The notes under the pieces: generated by a model
Databases searched by the model: none
What the model saw: the letters and a program-made list of their open reading frames with translations, nothing else
Told to the model about the DNA's origin: nothing
Assembly: GCA_012064385.1 (NCBI GenBank)
Contig: QRDG01001893.1
Coordinates: 721,113 to 785,112 of the forward strand
Source: Puccinellia tenuiflora
Lineage: Eukaryota; Streptophyta; Magnoliopsida; Poales; Poaceae
Direction of reading: 5' to 3'
Length of the DNA: 64,000 nt
In this document: in pieces, positions 1 through 10,119 of the stretch
How the letters are laid out: each line of letters begins with the position of its first letter
Numbering within the stretch: the stretch's first letter is position 1
Made by a program: the position numbers and the translations under genes

Positions 1-50
1 CTCTCGGTTCTCAATTACAGAGAGATTATATGTTAATGTGGTTCTAGTTA

Positions 51-170
51 GCAAGAACATCATTATCTGGCTATATCGATTTGAACCAGCTCTGTCAGCA
101 ATTAGAACTTGATATAAGCAAAAAAAAAGAACATCATTATCTGGTTATATCGATTTGAACCAGTTTTGTG
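51..170. repeat. Short direct duplication in an intron
   Basis: Two near-identical blocks of about 42 bases (about 51-95 and 128-170), both reading through 'catcattatctgg' and 'tatcgatttgaaccag', are separated by a short A-rich stretch. They lie in what appears to be an intron upstream of the first visible proteasome exon. The rest of 1-500 shows no coding signal that I can support. This looks like a local replication-type duplication, not a named element. Confidence 0.75.
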
Positions 171-500
171 TTGTACTAGCTCATAGTCGATGTGTCAGTT
201 GTGCTCTTTTACTGGATGTCCGTTTGACTAGTTTTGCCCCTTCCTATGGTTCTATTGGACTTGTTTAGTTCCATTTCATGCCATGGTTTACCATTGTAAT
301 TTCTCTGATGATTTTAAAACTAGCAGCTATCTTGATGGGTTGGTCTTTAATCGGAACTATCTGAAGCGAACTATATGACTTAAGTACTGAATTACATGTC
401 CGAAGCACTTATCTTGTAAAATTAGCAGGACATGACGCTACAATAGCATTTTATCTGTTTGCTTGTTCTTGATCATTGACAGGCTTTCCCTTCATTGCAG

Positions 501-2297
501 CTGATGGAAGAGCATTAGCTCATCAGGCAAGGAACGAAGCAGCAGCGTTCCGTTACAAGTGGGGATATGAAATGCCTCCTAGGATGTTGGCCCAGTGGTA
601 AGAATTACACTTAATTAAGTATGTGAAGCAGCGATAACAAAACATATATCTGCTTGACAACCTTTAAAATGCCTTTACTAGCACGCATTCAGTGTTCATA
701 TTAGAGGTATGGGAGGAAATGATGAGAATGTTTTCTCCCAAATTATTGCTTGTATTTTTGTATCAGGGCTGACTTTATGTTTCTAAGCTATATGTACAGA
801 GTACTTTGTTCAGTAAATTAGCATAATTTGGCCATTTCAAGGTTTATTTTCGTATTAAGCAACTGGGTATTTTTGTTTGTCTAGGCTCGCAGATGGAGCA
901 CAAGTCCGTACCCAGCATTCTAAGATGAGATCTTATAGAGTTGGTTAGTTTTTCTCATGTCTGGCTTTGTGCATTGGCGTGTGGTGAAATTTCCAAGCAT
1001 TTTTGGCTTCCTTTATGTTCTAGAGATCTTATTGGTTAGTCCGATGCTCTTAATTTCCTTCACAGTTGCTACGGTCGTAGGAATTGATGAAGAGAAAGGA
1101 ACCCCGGAGCTCTTTACATGTGATCCTGCTGGTCAAGTCCTTGGCCACAAGGTATTCGAGGATTTATGTATTTTTAATTAACTAGTGTTCATCATGATGC
1201 AAGCCAGCCACCTTCTTTTTGGAAGACTATTTTGAAGCAGTATTGTAGAAGGCCATGAAATTGGCAATGAAATAACATGCATAAATTAGGAGCACGTGTA
1301 TGTTAAATAAATGAAATCTCTGATGTCTCGCTTCAGGCAACAAGTGCAGGTCTCAAGGACTTGGAAGCTATCGAGTTTCTTGAGGAGAAAATGCCTGGTC
1401 ATTCTTTATCATTCGAGTCAACCATTGAGGTGAGCGTAAGTGTGGCGTTAACAATGTCTAAGAGCAAAGATAATTAGTATATGCAGAACCTCCTACAAGG
1501 GCAACACATATACGAATGGATGTAACCTTCATTGATTTTATTCCTATTGTCTTCTTAGAAAAGCTGGAAATCGTTCATTTGATCTATTATTAATAGCTCA
1601 CTGATTTTTTTACAACAATATACCTATTTACTAATGAAGCAGCCAGCAGGTCGTCAACTATTTCATAGTTCGTACTTTGTGATTTCCAAGGTAATCATGT
1701 GTTCAAGTATTGATAGTTGCATAGGACGTCTCTATGTGAGGATCAAACTTCAGGACATTAGTTCATCATATTTTTTTTTGGGAACACGCACTTATAAAGT
1801 TTTGGCGTACATGATGAAGTGCTGTTTGATTCTCATATTTGTTTGCGTATTTGTCTGCGCGACAGCATCTTGAACTCATGATAGTAATAAGAGTTGCGCG
1901 TCTACGAGTCTCGGCTTGGTTCCCTGCTCTTCCAAAATAGCAGGGCTGACTTATTTGTCGTCTCATAGTTTTCCTGATTTAAAGTGGTTTAATTCCATTG
2001 TGATTTATTTCCCTCTCTATGTTTCCAGATGGCAGTATCTGCAATGCGACACGTCCTGGCGGATAACAGGGAAGGCTATGACATTGAGGTAATGTTTGTT
2101 TTCTCCCTGATGCGGATATGCTGCACTATTAATTCCCGTATCACCTTCATGCTGAGCAATGCAAGTGAAAATGGATGTCCCAGGTGGGAGTTGTCAGGAA
2201 CAGGTATCCAACGTTCAGAACTGTTTTGAAGCGTCTCCACAAACATCCACATGGAGGGCAGGGTATCCTGGAGGACCTGGGCCAAGAAGGGCGGTAA
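501..2297 (+). CDS. PAA: 20S proteasome alpha-1 (PSMA6/PAA) paralog, 3' part
   Basis: Six exons with exact GT-AG junctions join in one open frame: 501-597, 885-943, 1066-1151, 1337-1429, 2029-2088 and 2184-2297 (TAA). The first two bases complete a codon from an exon left of the window. The product would be a subunit of the alpha ring of the 20S proteasome core (cytosol/nucleus), which gates substrate entry. Family landmarks in order are QARNEAA, KWGYEMP, QV-TQH, VVGIDEE, CDPAGQ, GHKATSAGLK and IEVGVVR. About 169 residues are present, starting near residue 82 of a family that is about 246 long. It differs from the usual plant PAA at many sites, and its last ~25 residues replace the conserved TTEEIDEHL-type tail with a basic, Gly/His-rich end. 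Frame and splice sites are intact, so this is a diverged paralog that may be expressed, or a recent pseudogene. Promoter and N-terminus are outside the window. Confidence 0.88.
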
Positions 2298-2795
2298 TAT
2301 GCCTAAAGAGATTGATGACAGTGCCGCAATTTCTCGTATATTCTCTAACGTTTCGTGTGGGATGTCATTTCAATCAGACGAGCACGAAACTACCAGCTCA
2401 TCCGTAGGTCATTTAACCTCTTACATTGCATCTCACTGAATCCTGAAAAGTGATACTGTCTGATTGCCTACGGCGGTGCATGATAACCTATGAGATGGGT
2501 AGATGGCTCTGGTCTTTATTTTTTCGATGGCAATCAATGCATGATGGCCACCAACTGCAAATTGTTTGAAACCAATGGACTAGCACTAGATCGATCACAC
2601 AGTGGATCCTTTAGGGTTTCCCCTTCACCAATGAGAATAATAGAGAGATGGAGAGGGAGAGAGGGATGGGGACCGGCATGTCTACCTCCTGTGGACGCCG
2701 AGCTCGAACTGTCGGCCATGGTGGAGTGGTGGCAGTGGTGGTGTGCGTGGGTGAGTGAAGGTGGCGGCGTTGGTGGAGCTTCCCGCTGCTACTGC
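2298..2795. other. Proteasome 3' flank, no gene seen
   Basis: The sequence after the TAA probably includes the 3' UTR of the proteasome paralog (from 2298). Long open frames here run into the N gap and are artefacts of it. From about 2640 the sequence becomes G-rich and purine-rich ('gagatggagagggagagaggg'). No domain or motif is recognisable. Confidence 0.6.
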
Positions 2796-3565
2796 NNNNN
2801 NNNNNNNNNNNNNNNNNNNNNNNNNNNNNNNNNNNNNNNNNNNNNNNNNNNNNNNNNNNNNNNNNNNNNNNNNNNNNNNNNNNNNNNNNNNNNNNNNNNN
2901 NNNNNNNNNNNNNNNNNNNNNNNNNNNNNNNNNNNNNNNNNNNNNNNNNNNNNNNNNNNNNNNNNNNNNNNNNNNNNNNNNNNNNNNNNNNNNNNNNNNN
3001 NNNNNNNNNNNNNNNNNNNNNNNNNNNNNNNNNNNNNNNNNNNNNNNNNNNNNNNNNNNNNNNNNNNNNNNNNNNNNNNNNNNNNNNNNNNNNNNNNNNN
3101 NNNNNNNNNNNNNNNNNNNNNNNNNNNNNNNNNNNNNNNNNNNNNNNNNNNNNNNNNNNNNNNNNNNNNNNNNNNNNNNNNNNNNNNNNNNNNNNNNNNN
3201 NNNNNNNNNNNNNNNNNNNNNNNNNNNNNNNNNNNNNNNNNNNNNNNNNNNNNNNNNNNNNNNNNNNNNNNNNNNNNNNNNNNNNNNNNNNNNNNNNNNN
3301 NNNNNNNNNNNNNNNNNNNNNNNNNNNNNNNNNNNNNNNNNNNNNNNNNNNNNNNNNNNNNNNNNNNNNNNNNNNNNNNNNNNNNNNNNNNNNNNNNNNN
3401 NNNNNNNNNNNNNNNNNNNNNNNNNNNNNNNNNNNNNNNNNNNNNNNNNNNNNNNNNNNNNNNNNNNNNNNNNNNNNNNNNNNNNNNNNNNNNNNNNNNN
3501 NNNNNNNNNNNNNNNNNNNNNNNNNNNNNNNNNNNNNNNNNNNNNNNNNNNNNNNNNNNNNNNNN
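2796..3565. other. Assembly gap (770 N)
   Basis: An unbroken run of N from 2796 to 3565. It separates the proteasome gene from a diverged tandem repeat. The missing sequence could be further repeat units, but nothing can be read. Any open frame crossing it is meaningless. Confidence 0.99.
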
Positions 3566-3650
3566 ATCAAAGAGATGTATAAAGGTTGTGATGACTACCA
3601 CGCATCTACCACAATGGGAGAGGGGAGGCAGTACGGAGGATAGGGGTGGG

Positions 3651-3940
3651 CTGACACGATGGCTCGGGGAGGAGGCCATGGGGTAATCCTAGGTTTCGTG
3701 CAATGGTTTCTCGGCATCAATAACTGCCGCGCCATGGGAGTTAGACCATGTTTCAAAGATATTTCCGCAACTGAAGTATGGAGTAGAGAGGTGAGCTGAC
3801 GCCACAGCTCGGGGAGGAGACCATGGGGTAGTTTCTGGTTTTCGTGGAGTGCTTTCTCGACATTAACACAATGACGACGGCCGCTCCATGGGAATTAGAT
3901 AGTGTTGCAAAGATGATTTTGCAACATAAGTGCATCAATG
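3651..3940. repeat. Diverged tandem repeat, two ~145-bp units
   Basis: Unit 1 (about 3651-3795) and unit 2 (about 3796-3940) share, in order, 'ctgac', 'gctcggggaggag', 'ccatggggta', 'tttctcg', 'ccatggga' and 'gcaac'. They differ by many substitutions and small indels. Being next to the N gap, the array may continue inside it. Confidence 0.6.
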
Positions 3941-4052
3941 ATTGGCACAACGGCATTTGGAAACTGCCTCCTCTACCCACCGACACAGACGATGGCAGTG
4001 AGAAACCTGCCTCCACCCACTGACACTTGAGCATGCAATAGCTCCTAGTATG

Positions 4053-4562
4053 TTTTTTTTTTCGAGAACCCGCAAACTTGCGAGTCTTTGTATATTAAGC
4101 TGAAGGGGAATAAATACAGCGCTATATAGAGGGTTAAATACAAGGCCAAGGGCCTGAACCACAACCAATCCACTTTGGGATGGTTCCACCGGAATACCGG
4201 ATCGCCGGCCTAGCCTATTCCTCTCGGCGTTCCGCGTCTACGTCTGCAGTCAAGCCAGCTTCTCCATTCATCCATGATCCTGCCGTGTAGAGCGTCGACG
4301 TCACACGCGGCCCCTTCGAAAACCCTTGCGTTCCGCTCCAGCCAAAGACTACGCGTGACGAGCAGCAACAGGGAGTTGAACTTGCGCTCTTGAGCTTAGC
4401 CGGAATCTGTTGTGCCACCGTCGGCCACCAATCCGGCAGGGTTGCCATCGGAGGTGGTATGAGTCGTAGGGCTCCAAGTGACCTGAGAACCATGAACCAA
4501 GCTTCGCGCGCATACGGGCATCGAAGAAGGACGTGGTTCAAGGTCTCATCGTCGAGGTCGCA
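4053..4562 (-). pseudogene. LINE relic A, 3' end (zf-RVT), left of copia insertion
   Basis: Minus strand. The frame at 4541-4215 reads a reverse-transcriptase-associated zinc-binding (zf-RVT) fragment, with landmarks NHVLLRCPYAREAW and LPDWW. The 3' end carries a ten-base A tail (T run at 4053-4062) preceded by the 'cttgcgagtctttgtatattaag' type LINE tail. The domain's first half, with CPLC, lies at 9549-9720. Removing the copia element and one TSD copy restores a continuous zf-RVT reading across the junction. Only the 3' end of the LINE remains, which is typical of 5'-truncated copies. The LINE identity is sound; the family is not determined. Confidence 0.78.
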
Positions 4563-4705
4563 TGTAGAATTTGGGGGGAATTTCTGGATTTCTCTCCGCT
4601 GTACTCACACAGCAGGTCTCTCATTCCTCCTTTATATTACAAAGAAGTTTTACATATTAGGCCTAGTGTAAACTACATATTTACAAACAAGGACAACCTT
4701 CAACA
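4563..4705 (-). repeat. 3' LTR of copia element
   Basis: 143 bp, identical to 9401-9543. It begins TGTAGAATTTGG and ends TTCAACA on the + strand. Very short for a plant copia LTR. The TSD copy TCGCA lies immediately left (4558-4562). Confidence 0.95.
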
Positions 4706-4720
4706 CTCCCCCTCAAGATG
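4706..4720 (-). promoter_or_regulatory. Copia polypurine tract
   Basis: On the minus strand the sequence just inside the 3' LTR reads ATCTTGAGGGGGAG, the standard copia plus-strand primer. It overlaps the stop codon of the RT/RNase H frame (4713-4715). Confidence 0.88.
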
Positions 4721-7040
4721 AGGCGAAGATATCAATGAGCCTCATCTTGCTACAAATATTTACAAATGATGCTACACTCACACCTTTTGTCAAGATATCT
4801 GCTAGTTGATCTGAGGACCTAACATAAGTAATTTTGAGTACACCCTCGTTCAACTTCTCCTTAATAAAGTGCCTATCTATCTCGATATGTTTAGTCCGAT
4901 CATGATGTACTGGATTGTGGACTATGTTAACAACAGCTTGGTTATCACAATACAAGCAAATAGGTGCACCATCAAATAGTCGAAGCTCTGACAATAGTAT
5001 CTTTAACCACATCAGTTCACATAACCCACATACCATAGACCTAAACTCGGCCTCAGCAGTAGATCGTGCCACCACACTTTGCTTTTTGCTCCTCCAACTA
5101 ACAAGATTACCTCCAACAAATACACAATAACCTGATGTGGATCGTCTATCATCTAAGCATCCAGCCCAATCTGCATCAGTGTATCCCTCTACTTTCAAGT
5201 GCCCATGATTAGAAAATAAAATTCCCTTTCCTGGACAGCTCTTCAGATATCTTAGAATTCGGTTTACTGCATCTAGATGGCTTGAACGAGGGTCATGCAT
5301 ATATCGACTTACAATACTAACTGCATATGCAATGTCTGGCCTTGTGTGTGATAGATAGATGAGGCGGCCAACTAACCTTTGATATTGGTACTTATCCACT
5401 GGGTCACCTGACTCTGCTAGACTGCGATGATTCTGCTCAATTGGTGTAGATGCCGGTCTGCACCCTAACATGCCAGTGTCATTAAGTAAGTCAAGAACAT
5501 ACTTTCTTTGTGAAAGATAAATACCTTGTGCACCGTATACCACTTCAATTCCCAGAAAATAATGCAAATGACCCAAATCTTTGACCTCGAATGTTCTTGC
5601 TAGCATCTTCTTCAGGCGCTTAATTTCTTCAACGTCATCACCTGTAATCACTATGTCATCAACATATACCACAAGTATAGTAATCTTACCAAGATGTTGC
5701 TTGTAAAACAATGTGTGGTCAGCATTACTTTGTTGGTACCCCAAAGAACAAACTTCCTTACTAAACCTTCCAAACCAAGCTCTTGGTGATTGTTTCAAAC
5801 CATATAAAGACTTGTTCAGACTACACACTTTACCCTTTGTTTCTTGTGTACCAAACCCAGGTGGAATCTCCATATAAATCTCTTCCTCCAAATCTCCATG
5901 AAGAAAAGCATTTTTAACATCCATTTGAAATAATTTCCATTTATTATTAGCTGCTATAGATATGAGGGCTCTAATAGTGTTCATTTTCGCCACTGGTGCG
6001 AAAGTCTCATCATAATCCACTCCATAAGTTTGGCTATAGCCCTTTGCCACCAATCTAGCTTTATATCTTTCCACTTTACCATTTGGATTTTGTTTCACAG
6101 TAAATACCCATTTACAACCAACAATCTTTTTATTAGGAGGAAGAGTAGTAAGTACCCAAGTATTGTTCTTGTCAAGCGCTTCCATCTCCTCCATCATAGC
6201 TTTCCTCCATTCTGGGTATTGTTTTGCTTCCTGCCAGTTACGTGGTATAGGTAAAGTAGAGTCCAGTGCAGCTATGAATGCTTTGTATTGGGGGCCCATA
6301 GATGAATATGAAACATAATTAGAGACATCATATTGGGACAAATTTGATGGCAGTTTCCCAGCAATGGAGTGGGGTTGTTTTCTCTGAGCTATAGGGATAT
6401 CTAGATCCTCAAATGGAGCAGAAACTATACCATCACTAGCAGAGGGGCTTGAACCTGAGCTATGCGAGTCCAGCTGAACTTGAGCTTCAGGATTCTGACC
6501 CAATGAAGTATCTTCCTCCCCCTGCACTTGATCATCCTCAGCTCTGTGTCTTCGCGAGTACACTCGAACCTCTTGTTCTTCATTTGGTTTTGGCCACCGT
6601 GGTGCACCACCTGATGTACCTTGTTCTGCTTCTGTAGAACCCATATTTCTATCTTGTTCTTCACCTGATGTACCTTGTTCTGCTTCTGTAGAACCCACAT
6701 TTCTATCTTCATGTCCGTCTTCTCGTGGTATTACTCCAACCACTATTTCCCTTGATGTAGTACGGTTACTCTCTACTTCTTTGTCTCCCCCTGCTTCGTT
6801 GTTCAGATCTGAAACATCATCACCATATAGATCAGGAAAGACATCAGTTAAGTCCACAGGTTCTCCATAAAATGGTTGATGTCCTCTGAAAACTACATCC
6901 ATGCTCACAAACATTCGTTTTTCTGATGGGCACCAACATTTATATCCCTTCTGTTTTCCCGAATACCCCACAAACACACACTTTAGAGCTCTTGGATCAA
7001 GCTTGCTCACAGAAGGTCTATAATCTTTCACAAAGCACAC
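4713..7040 (-). pseudogene. Copia reverse transcriptase-RNase H
   Basis: 775-residue open frame on the minus strand. It begins in the integrase C-terminal region (VFVGYS-KGYKCW) and a Glu/Ser-rich linker. The copia RT follows (GCKWVFTVK, KARLVAKGYSQ, FQMDVKNAFLHG, SLYGLKQSPRAW, and the catalytic YVDD in VVYVDDIVITGD). RNase H comes last (DADWAG-RRSTSGYC, SRSTAEAE-type segment, CDNQAV, KHIEIDRHF, ADILTK). All RT landmarks are intact. The frame is offset by one base from the integrase frame, with the break near 7030-7060 at a run of alternating GT. A 54-bp direct repeat at about 6611-6718 duplicates a GSTEAEQGTSG-type stretch in the linker. Alone it has no start of its own; the polyprotein is broken. 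Confidence 0.93.
6611..6718. repeat. 54-bp tandem duplication in copia linker
   Basis: Two 54-bp units starting at 6611 and 6665 ('ctgatgtaccttgttctgct...') encode a repeated acidic peptide between integrase and RT. It is in frame (18 codons), so it is compatible with a functional polyprotein. Confidence 0.85.
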
Positions 7041-7822
7041 ACACCCGAATACTTTGGTGGAACCACATAAGAAATCTCACCAGTTAAACATTCTATTGGA
7101 GCTTTATACTCAAGTGCTCTAGATGGCATTCTATTTATCAGGTATGCTGCTGTCATCACTGCCTCACTCCACGGAAATTTTGGTACATTCATAGCCATCA
7201 TTAAACACCGGGTAACCTCCAAAAGGTGTCTGTTTTTCCTTTCAGCCAAGCCATTTTGTTCAGAGGTACCTGGACAAGTTGTTTGATGAATAATCCCAAA
7301 ACTGGACAAGTATTTGTCAAATTTCTTGTTCACATACTCCGTCCCATTATCGGTACGAAATATTTTCATGCACGCATTATATTGAGTTTTGATCATATTA
7401 TGAAAATCAACGAAGCATTCAAAGACATCATCCTTGTTCCTCAACACATAAACCCAAGTGACTCTGGTACAACAGTCAATGAAGGTAACAAATGAGCGGT
7501 AACCATTTAGAGCTTGAACTCCACTAGGACCCCAGACATCAGAATGAATAACTTCAAGTGGTGTGTTACTCCGATTATCAGTTAGCACATAAGAGCTTCT
7601 AGTTTGCTTTCCAAGTTGACATGCATCACATACTAGTTTCTCCTTCTTAACTTTATTATAAAGATCACGATAAAGGTGACTCAGAATAGGAAATGACATA
7701 TGACCCAACCTGCGATGTTGCAGTAGAAACTCTTCTAATGGTGATGAAGATAACATAGCTGCTGCAACAGAAGGTGATACTTTCTTGTCCAGGTAATATA
7801 AACCATCATGTAAGCTCCCCAT
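7028..7822 (-). pseudogene. Copia GAG-pre-integrase and integrase core
   Basis: Minus-strand frame of 264 residues. An HHCC zinc-binding segment (RRLGHMSF ... CDACQLGK) is followed by the rve integrase core with the DDE triad: Asp in SDVWGPSG, Asp in FRTDNGTEY, and Glu in EQNGLAERKNR. It is in the same frame as the upstream protease segment but separated from it by a TAG at 7850-7852. At its 3' end the frame closes after PPKYSG. A one-base shift there leads into the RT frame. The catalytic residues are intact. Confidence 0.92.
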
Positions 7823-7849
7823 TCCGAGCTTTTTCCCGGTTCCAAGTTC

Positions 7850-8462
7850 CTAAAATACACACCATTTTGGGAAGAAAATAGCAGCACAGTTAAGCTCCTC
7901 TGTAATACAACTTATGGACATGAGATTAAGTAGGAATGTGGGAATATGAAGCACAGATGAAAGTGACAAGTTAGGATTACATATAACTTTTCCTGAACCC
8001 ATGATGGCTTGAGCTGAACCATCGGCCAATTTAACACTCTGTTTACCCATCTCAGGAACATAATCATGAAATTCTCTATAGGAACCAGCCATATGTCGAG
8101 ATGCACCTGAATCAATCAACCATGGTGTACCATTGCGAGCAGATTCTTTAGAAGCCGAGATATTGCCACAATGACCATCTAAGATAGCAGCAGCTTCGCA
8201 AATCTTCGTATCATCTTGTTTCATACCCTTGAACTTGTACCATTTTTCCAACTCATCCATAGTCATCCTGACTGTAACAGTACGTGACTTTCCACCATCA
8301 ACACCTGAATCACCAACACATGTAGGGATAGCAGCTCCACACAGATTACATACCTTCCGAAAGGCAAAGTTTATGTTTCTACAGCTCATGTTTGGACATA
8401 GCCAATCGCCAACTCGCTGCCAAGGTTTTGCAATACCAATAGTACATCCTTCACCAATCTTT
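7850..8462 (-). CDS. RanBP2-type zinc finger joined to copia protease
   Basis: Minus strand. The open frame starts after a TGA near 8463; the first ATG is at 8389, inside the zinc finger. Residues GDWLCP..SC-N-NFAFRKVCNLCG (about 8410-8330) match the RanBP2 zinc finger pattern W-x-C-x(2-4)-C-x3-N-x6-C-x2-C, of the TAF15-like kind that binds single-stranded RNA. Further on comes a gag C-terminal-like linker (MDELEKW) and then the copia aspartic protease (WLIDSGASRHMAG; catalytic Asp in DSGAS). I see no gag UBN2 domain and no CCHC knuckle. If ATG 8389 is used, the first Cys ligand is lost. The frame ends at a TAG (7850) where copia proteins usually have Gln. Interpretation: a host gene fragment replaced most of gag. 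A diverged gag remains possible but less likely. Confidence 0.7.
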
Positions 8463-9388
8463 GAACTTCACCGTGGCTTACCAATCATTCTGGGTAGTAC
8501 CTTATACTTCACATCCATCACTTTGCTACAGACTTGCAACTTAGCAATACCCAAATCACCCACAATTTCTTGTTCCAATCCTCAAAGTAGTAGCTCCTTC
8601 TTTTGCTTCTGCTTCCAACACCAACAACACCTCCAAGGCCTAGCTCAACCTGCTCTCCTTCTCCCTTTCTCTGCTCGCACACACAGCAAGCACTCTCTGC
8701 AGTACATCAGATGCACACTTCTCTTCCTCTGTTCTGGCAATAACCAATCGAACAGAAAATCCAACTCTGCAGCTCTCTTCTTCCTACTAGCTACACACTC
8801 TCTTCCTTGTCTGTAATTCTCACTGCACCAGCACCGGATAACAGCCGCACCCGCCGGAGTCCTCGCTCAGCTCTCTTTCTTGACCACCACGACCCAGCGC
8901 CAAAGACCTGCAGGTCGTATACTCGTGTGCGCTGCCGGCCGATGCCTCCGAAGCCTCTAATTCTGAGCAGCTGCACCTTACCTGCTTTGCTCCTCTACAC
9001 ACACACTCGCAATTGCACCTCCGCCTGACCAGTACCCGTCCGCCCAGGACTGCCTCCACCTGAACCTGCTTCCACTGCTTGCAGCGAGGACCCTGAACGC
9101 CCGGAGCTCCCTGTAATGCCGCCGATTCGGCGCCGGCAGCCACCACCACGACCTACCTTCCTGCAGCACTTACTCCACCAGCGCCGCTGTCCCCTCCAGG
9201 ATCCGCCGCTGCTCCGCACCTCGAAACAGGCTTCGCACCTGCAGCTCTGCACTTGTGCTGCTGGCCGTCGTCGGCCGTCAGACGTGCCCTTCTCCACTCC
9301 TTGCTCCTGAGCTCCGCCGTCAGCAGTTGGCCGATTCACCACCGGCAAGGGCCGATTCACCACAGGCAAGGGCCGACCAGCGACTCCT
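8463..9388 (-). other. Copia 5' leader of unusual origin
   Basis: About 930 bp between the primer-binding site and the zinc-finger frame. On the minus strand its first half is GC-rich with short tandem units (for example the repeated 'ggccgattcaccac.ggcaa' near 9331-9372). No frame encodes a gag domain. One short minus-strand frame just before the zinc finger (KVMDVKYKVLPRMIGKP) ends in TGA and may be another captured fragment, but I do not recognise it. Confidence 0.5.
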
Positions 9389-9400
9389 GCTCTGATACCA
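9389..9400 (-). promoter_or_regulatory. Copia primer-binding site (initiator Met tRNA)
   Basis: Directly inside the 5' LTR the minus strand reads TGGTATCAGAGC, complementary to the 3' end of plant initiator methionine tRNA. This is the standard primer of plant copia elements and fixes the element's orientation. Confidence 0.92.
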
Positions 9401-9543
9401 TGTAGAATTTGGGGGGAATTTCTGGATTTCTCTCCGCTGTACTCACACAGCAGGTCTCTCATTCCTCCTTTATATTACAAAGAAGTTTTACATATTAGGC
9501 CTAGTGTAAACTACATATTTACAAACAAGGACAACCTTCAACA
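9401..9543 (-). repeat. 5' LTR of copia element
   Basis: 143 bp, identical base for base to the left LTR by eye. The TSD copy TCGCA follows at 9544-9548. Confidence 0.95.
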
Positions 9544-9548
9544 TCGCA

Positions 9549-9720
9549 CAAAGGGCAGGTTCGGTGGTTTGGTATGCCCCTGCGCTCTAGTCTGTCCGCA
9601 GTCCAGCACCTCCCTCTGATTGCCAGCCAGCCGAAAAAACGGAATTTCAGGGGTGCGAAAGATTCCCAAACCTGTCGGCGGCTGGCAGTTCCGTCGATCT
9701 CATGTGAATATGGCACTCTA
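9549..9720 (-). pseudogene. LINE relic A, right of copia insertion
   Basis: Minus-strand frame with landmarks WESFAPLKFRFFGWLA, RGRCWTADRLERRG and CPLCD: the first half of a zf-RVT domain of a non-LTR retrotransposon. It runs directly into the copia LTR. Its continuation (the NHVLLRCPYA segment) lies at 4562 and below, on the other side of the element. Upstream (above ~9720) the frame decays. Confidence 0.75.
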
Positions 9721-10119
9721 TGTTTGCTGCAACTGATCAGAGTAAATTCCCTTTGCCAAGTATTGTTGGTAAAAAAATTCTCATATGCTGACGGCTACTA
9801 CTCAAATTTAGGCTGACTGAATTAATGCATACTAACAATGGGCTCTTACACTAAGGGATGAACATTTGTGGAGATGTGTCTCCGAAGAAAGAAAATTGTC
9901 TAACTCTTTAGTGGCAATTCCAAACATTTGAATTGTGCATAACATACTAAACGCGTTTCTGGTTTCCCCAACTTTCTAAACTGAGAGATGATGGAATGAC
10001 AAAACCGAGTACATGCTAAGTTGCTAACGGTGGAGAGATGACGGAATGGAAAAACTGAGTAGTGCTAAAACGTAAAAGTGGCATGATTTAGATTTTTCAA
10101 GAACGCGCGAGAGTGCACG
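9721..10119. other. No gene; short direct repeat
   Basis: Mixed sequence without recognisable coding content. A ~50-bp direct repeat containing 'gagagatgatggaatgacaaaaccgagta' and 'gagagatgacggaatggaaaaactgagta' lies at about 9981-10065. Confidence 0.55.

Larger units (their letters stand above)
4563..9543 (-). mobile_element. Young copia LTR retrotransposon with atypical gag region
   Basis: Full-length 4,981-bp element on the minus strand. The two 143-bp LTRs (4563-4705 and 9401-9543) start TG, end CA and read identical. The 5-bp target duplication TCGCA is at 4558-4562 and 9544-9548. A primer-binding site of the initiator-Met-tRNA type (TGGTATCAGAGC) abuts the right LTR, and a purine tract (ATCTTGAGGGGGAG) abuts the left one. 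Protease, integrase, RT and RNase H occur in copia order. The gag position is abnormal: after a ~930-bp leader there is a RanBP2-type zinc finger joined to the protease frame. One in-frame TAG and one frameshift break the polyprotein. Identical LTRs imply recent insertion, so these lesions may be inherited from a mobilised defective parent. Confidence 0.95.

Noticed and set aside
2490..3686. Several long open frames on both strands
   Set aside because: They cross the N gap; their length is an artefact of undetermined bases.
8229..8816. 195-residue + frame over the copia zinc finger region
   Set aside because: Antisense shadow of the RanBP2/protease frame; no domain.
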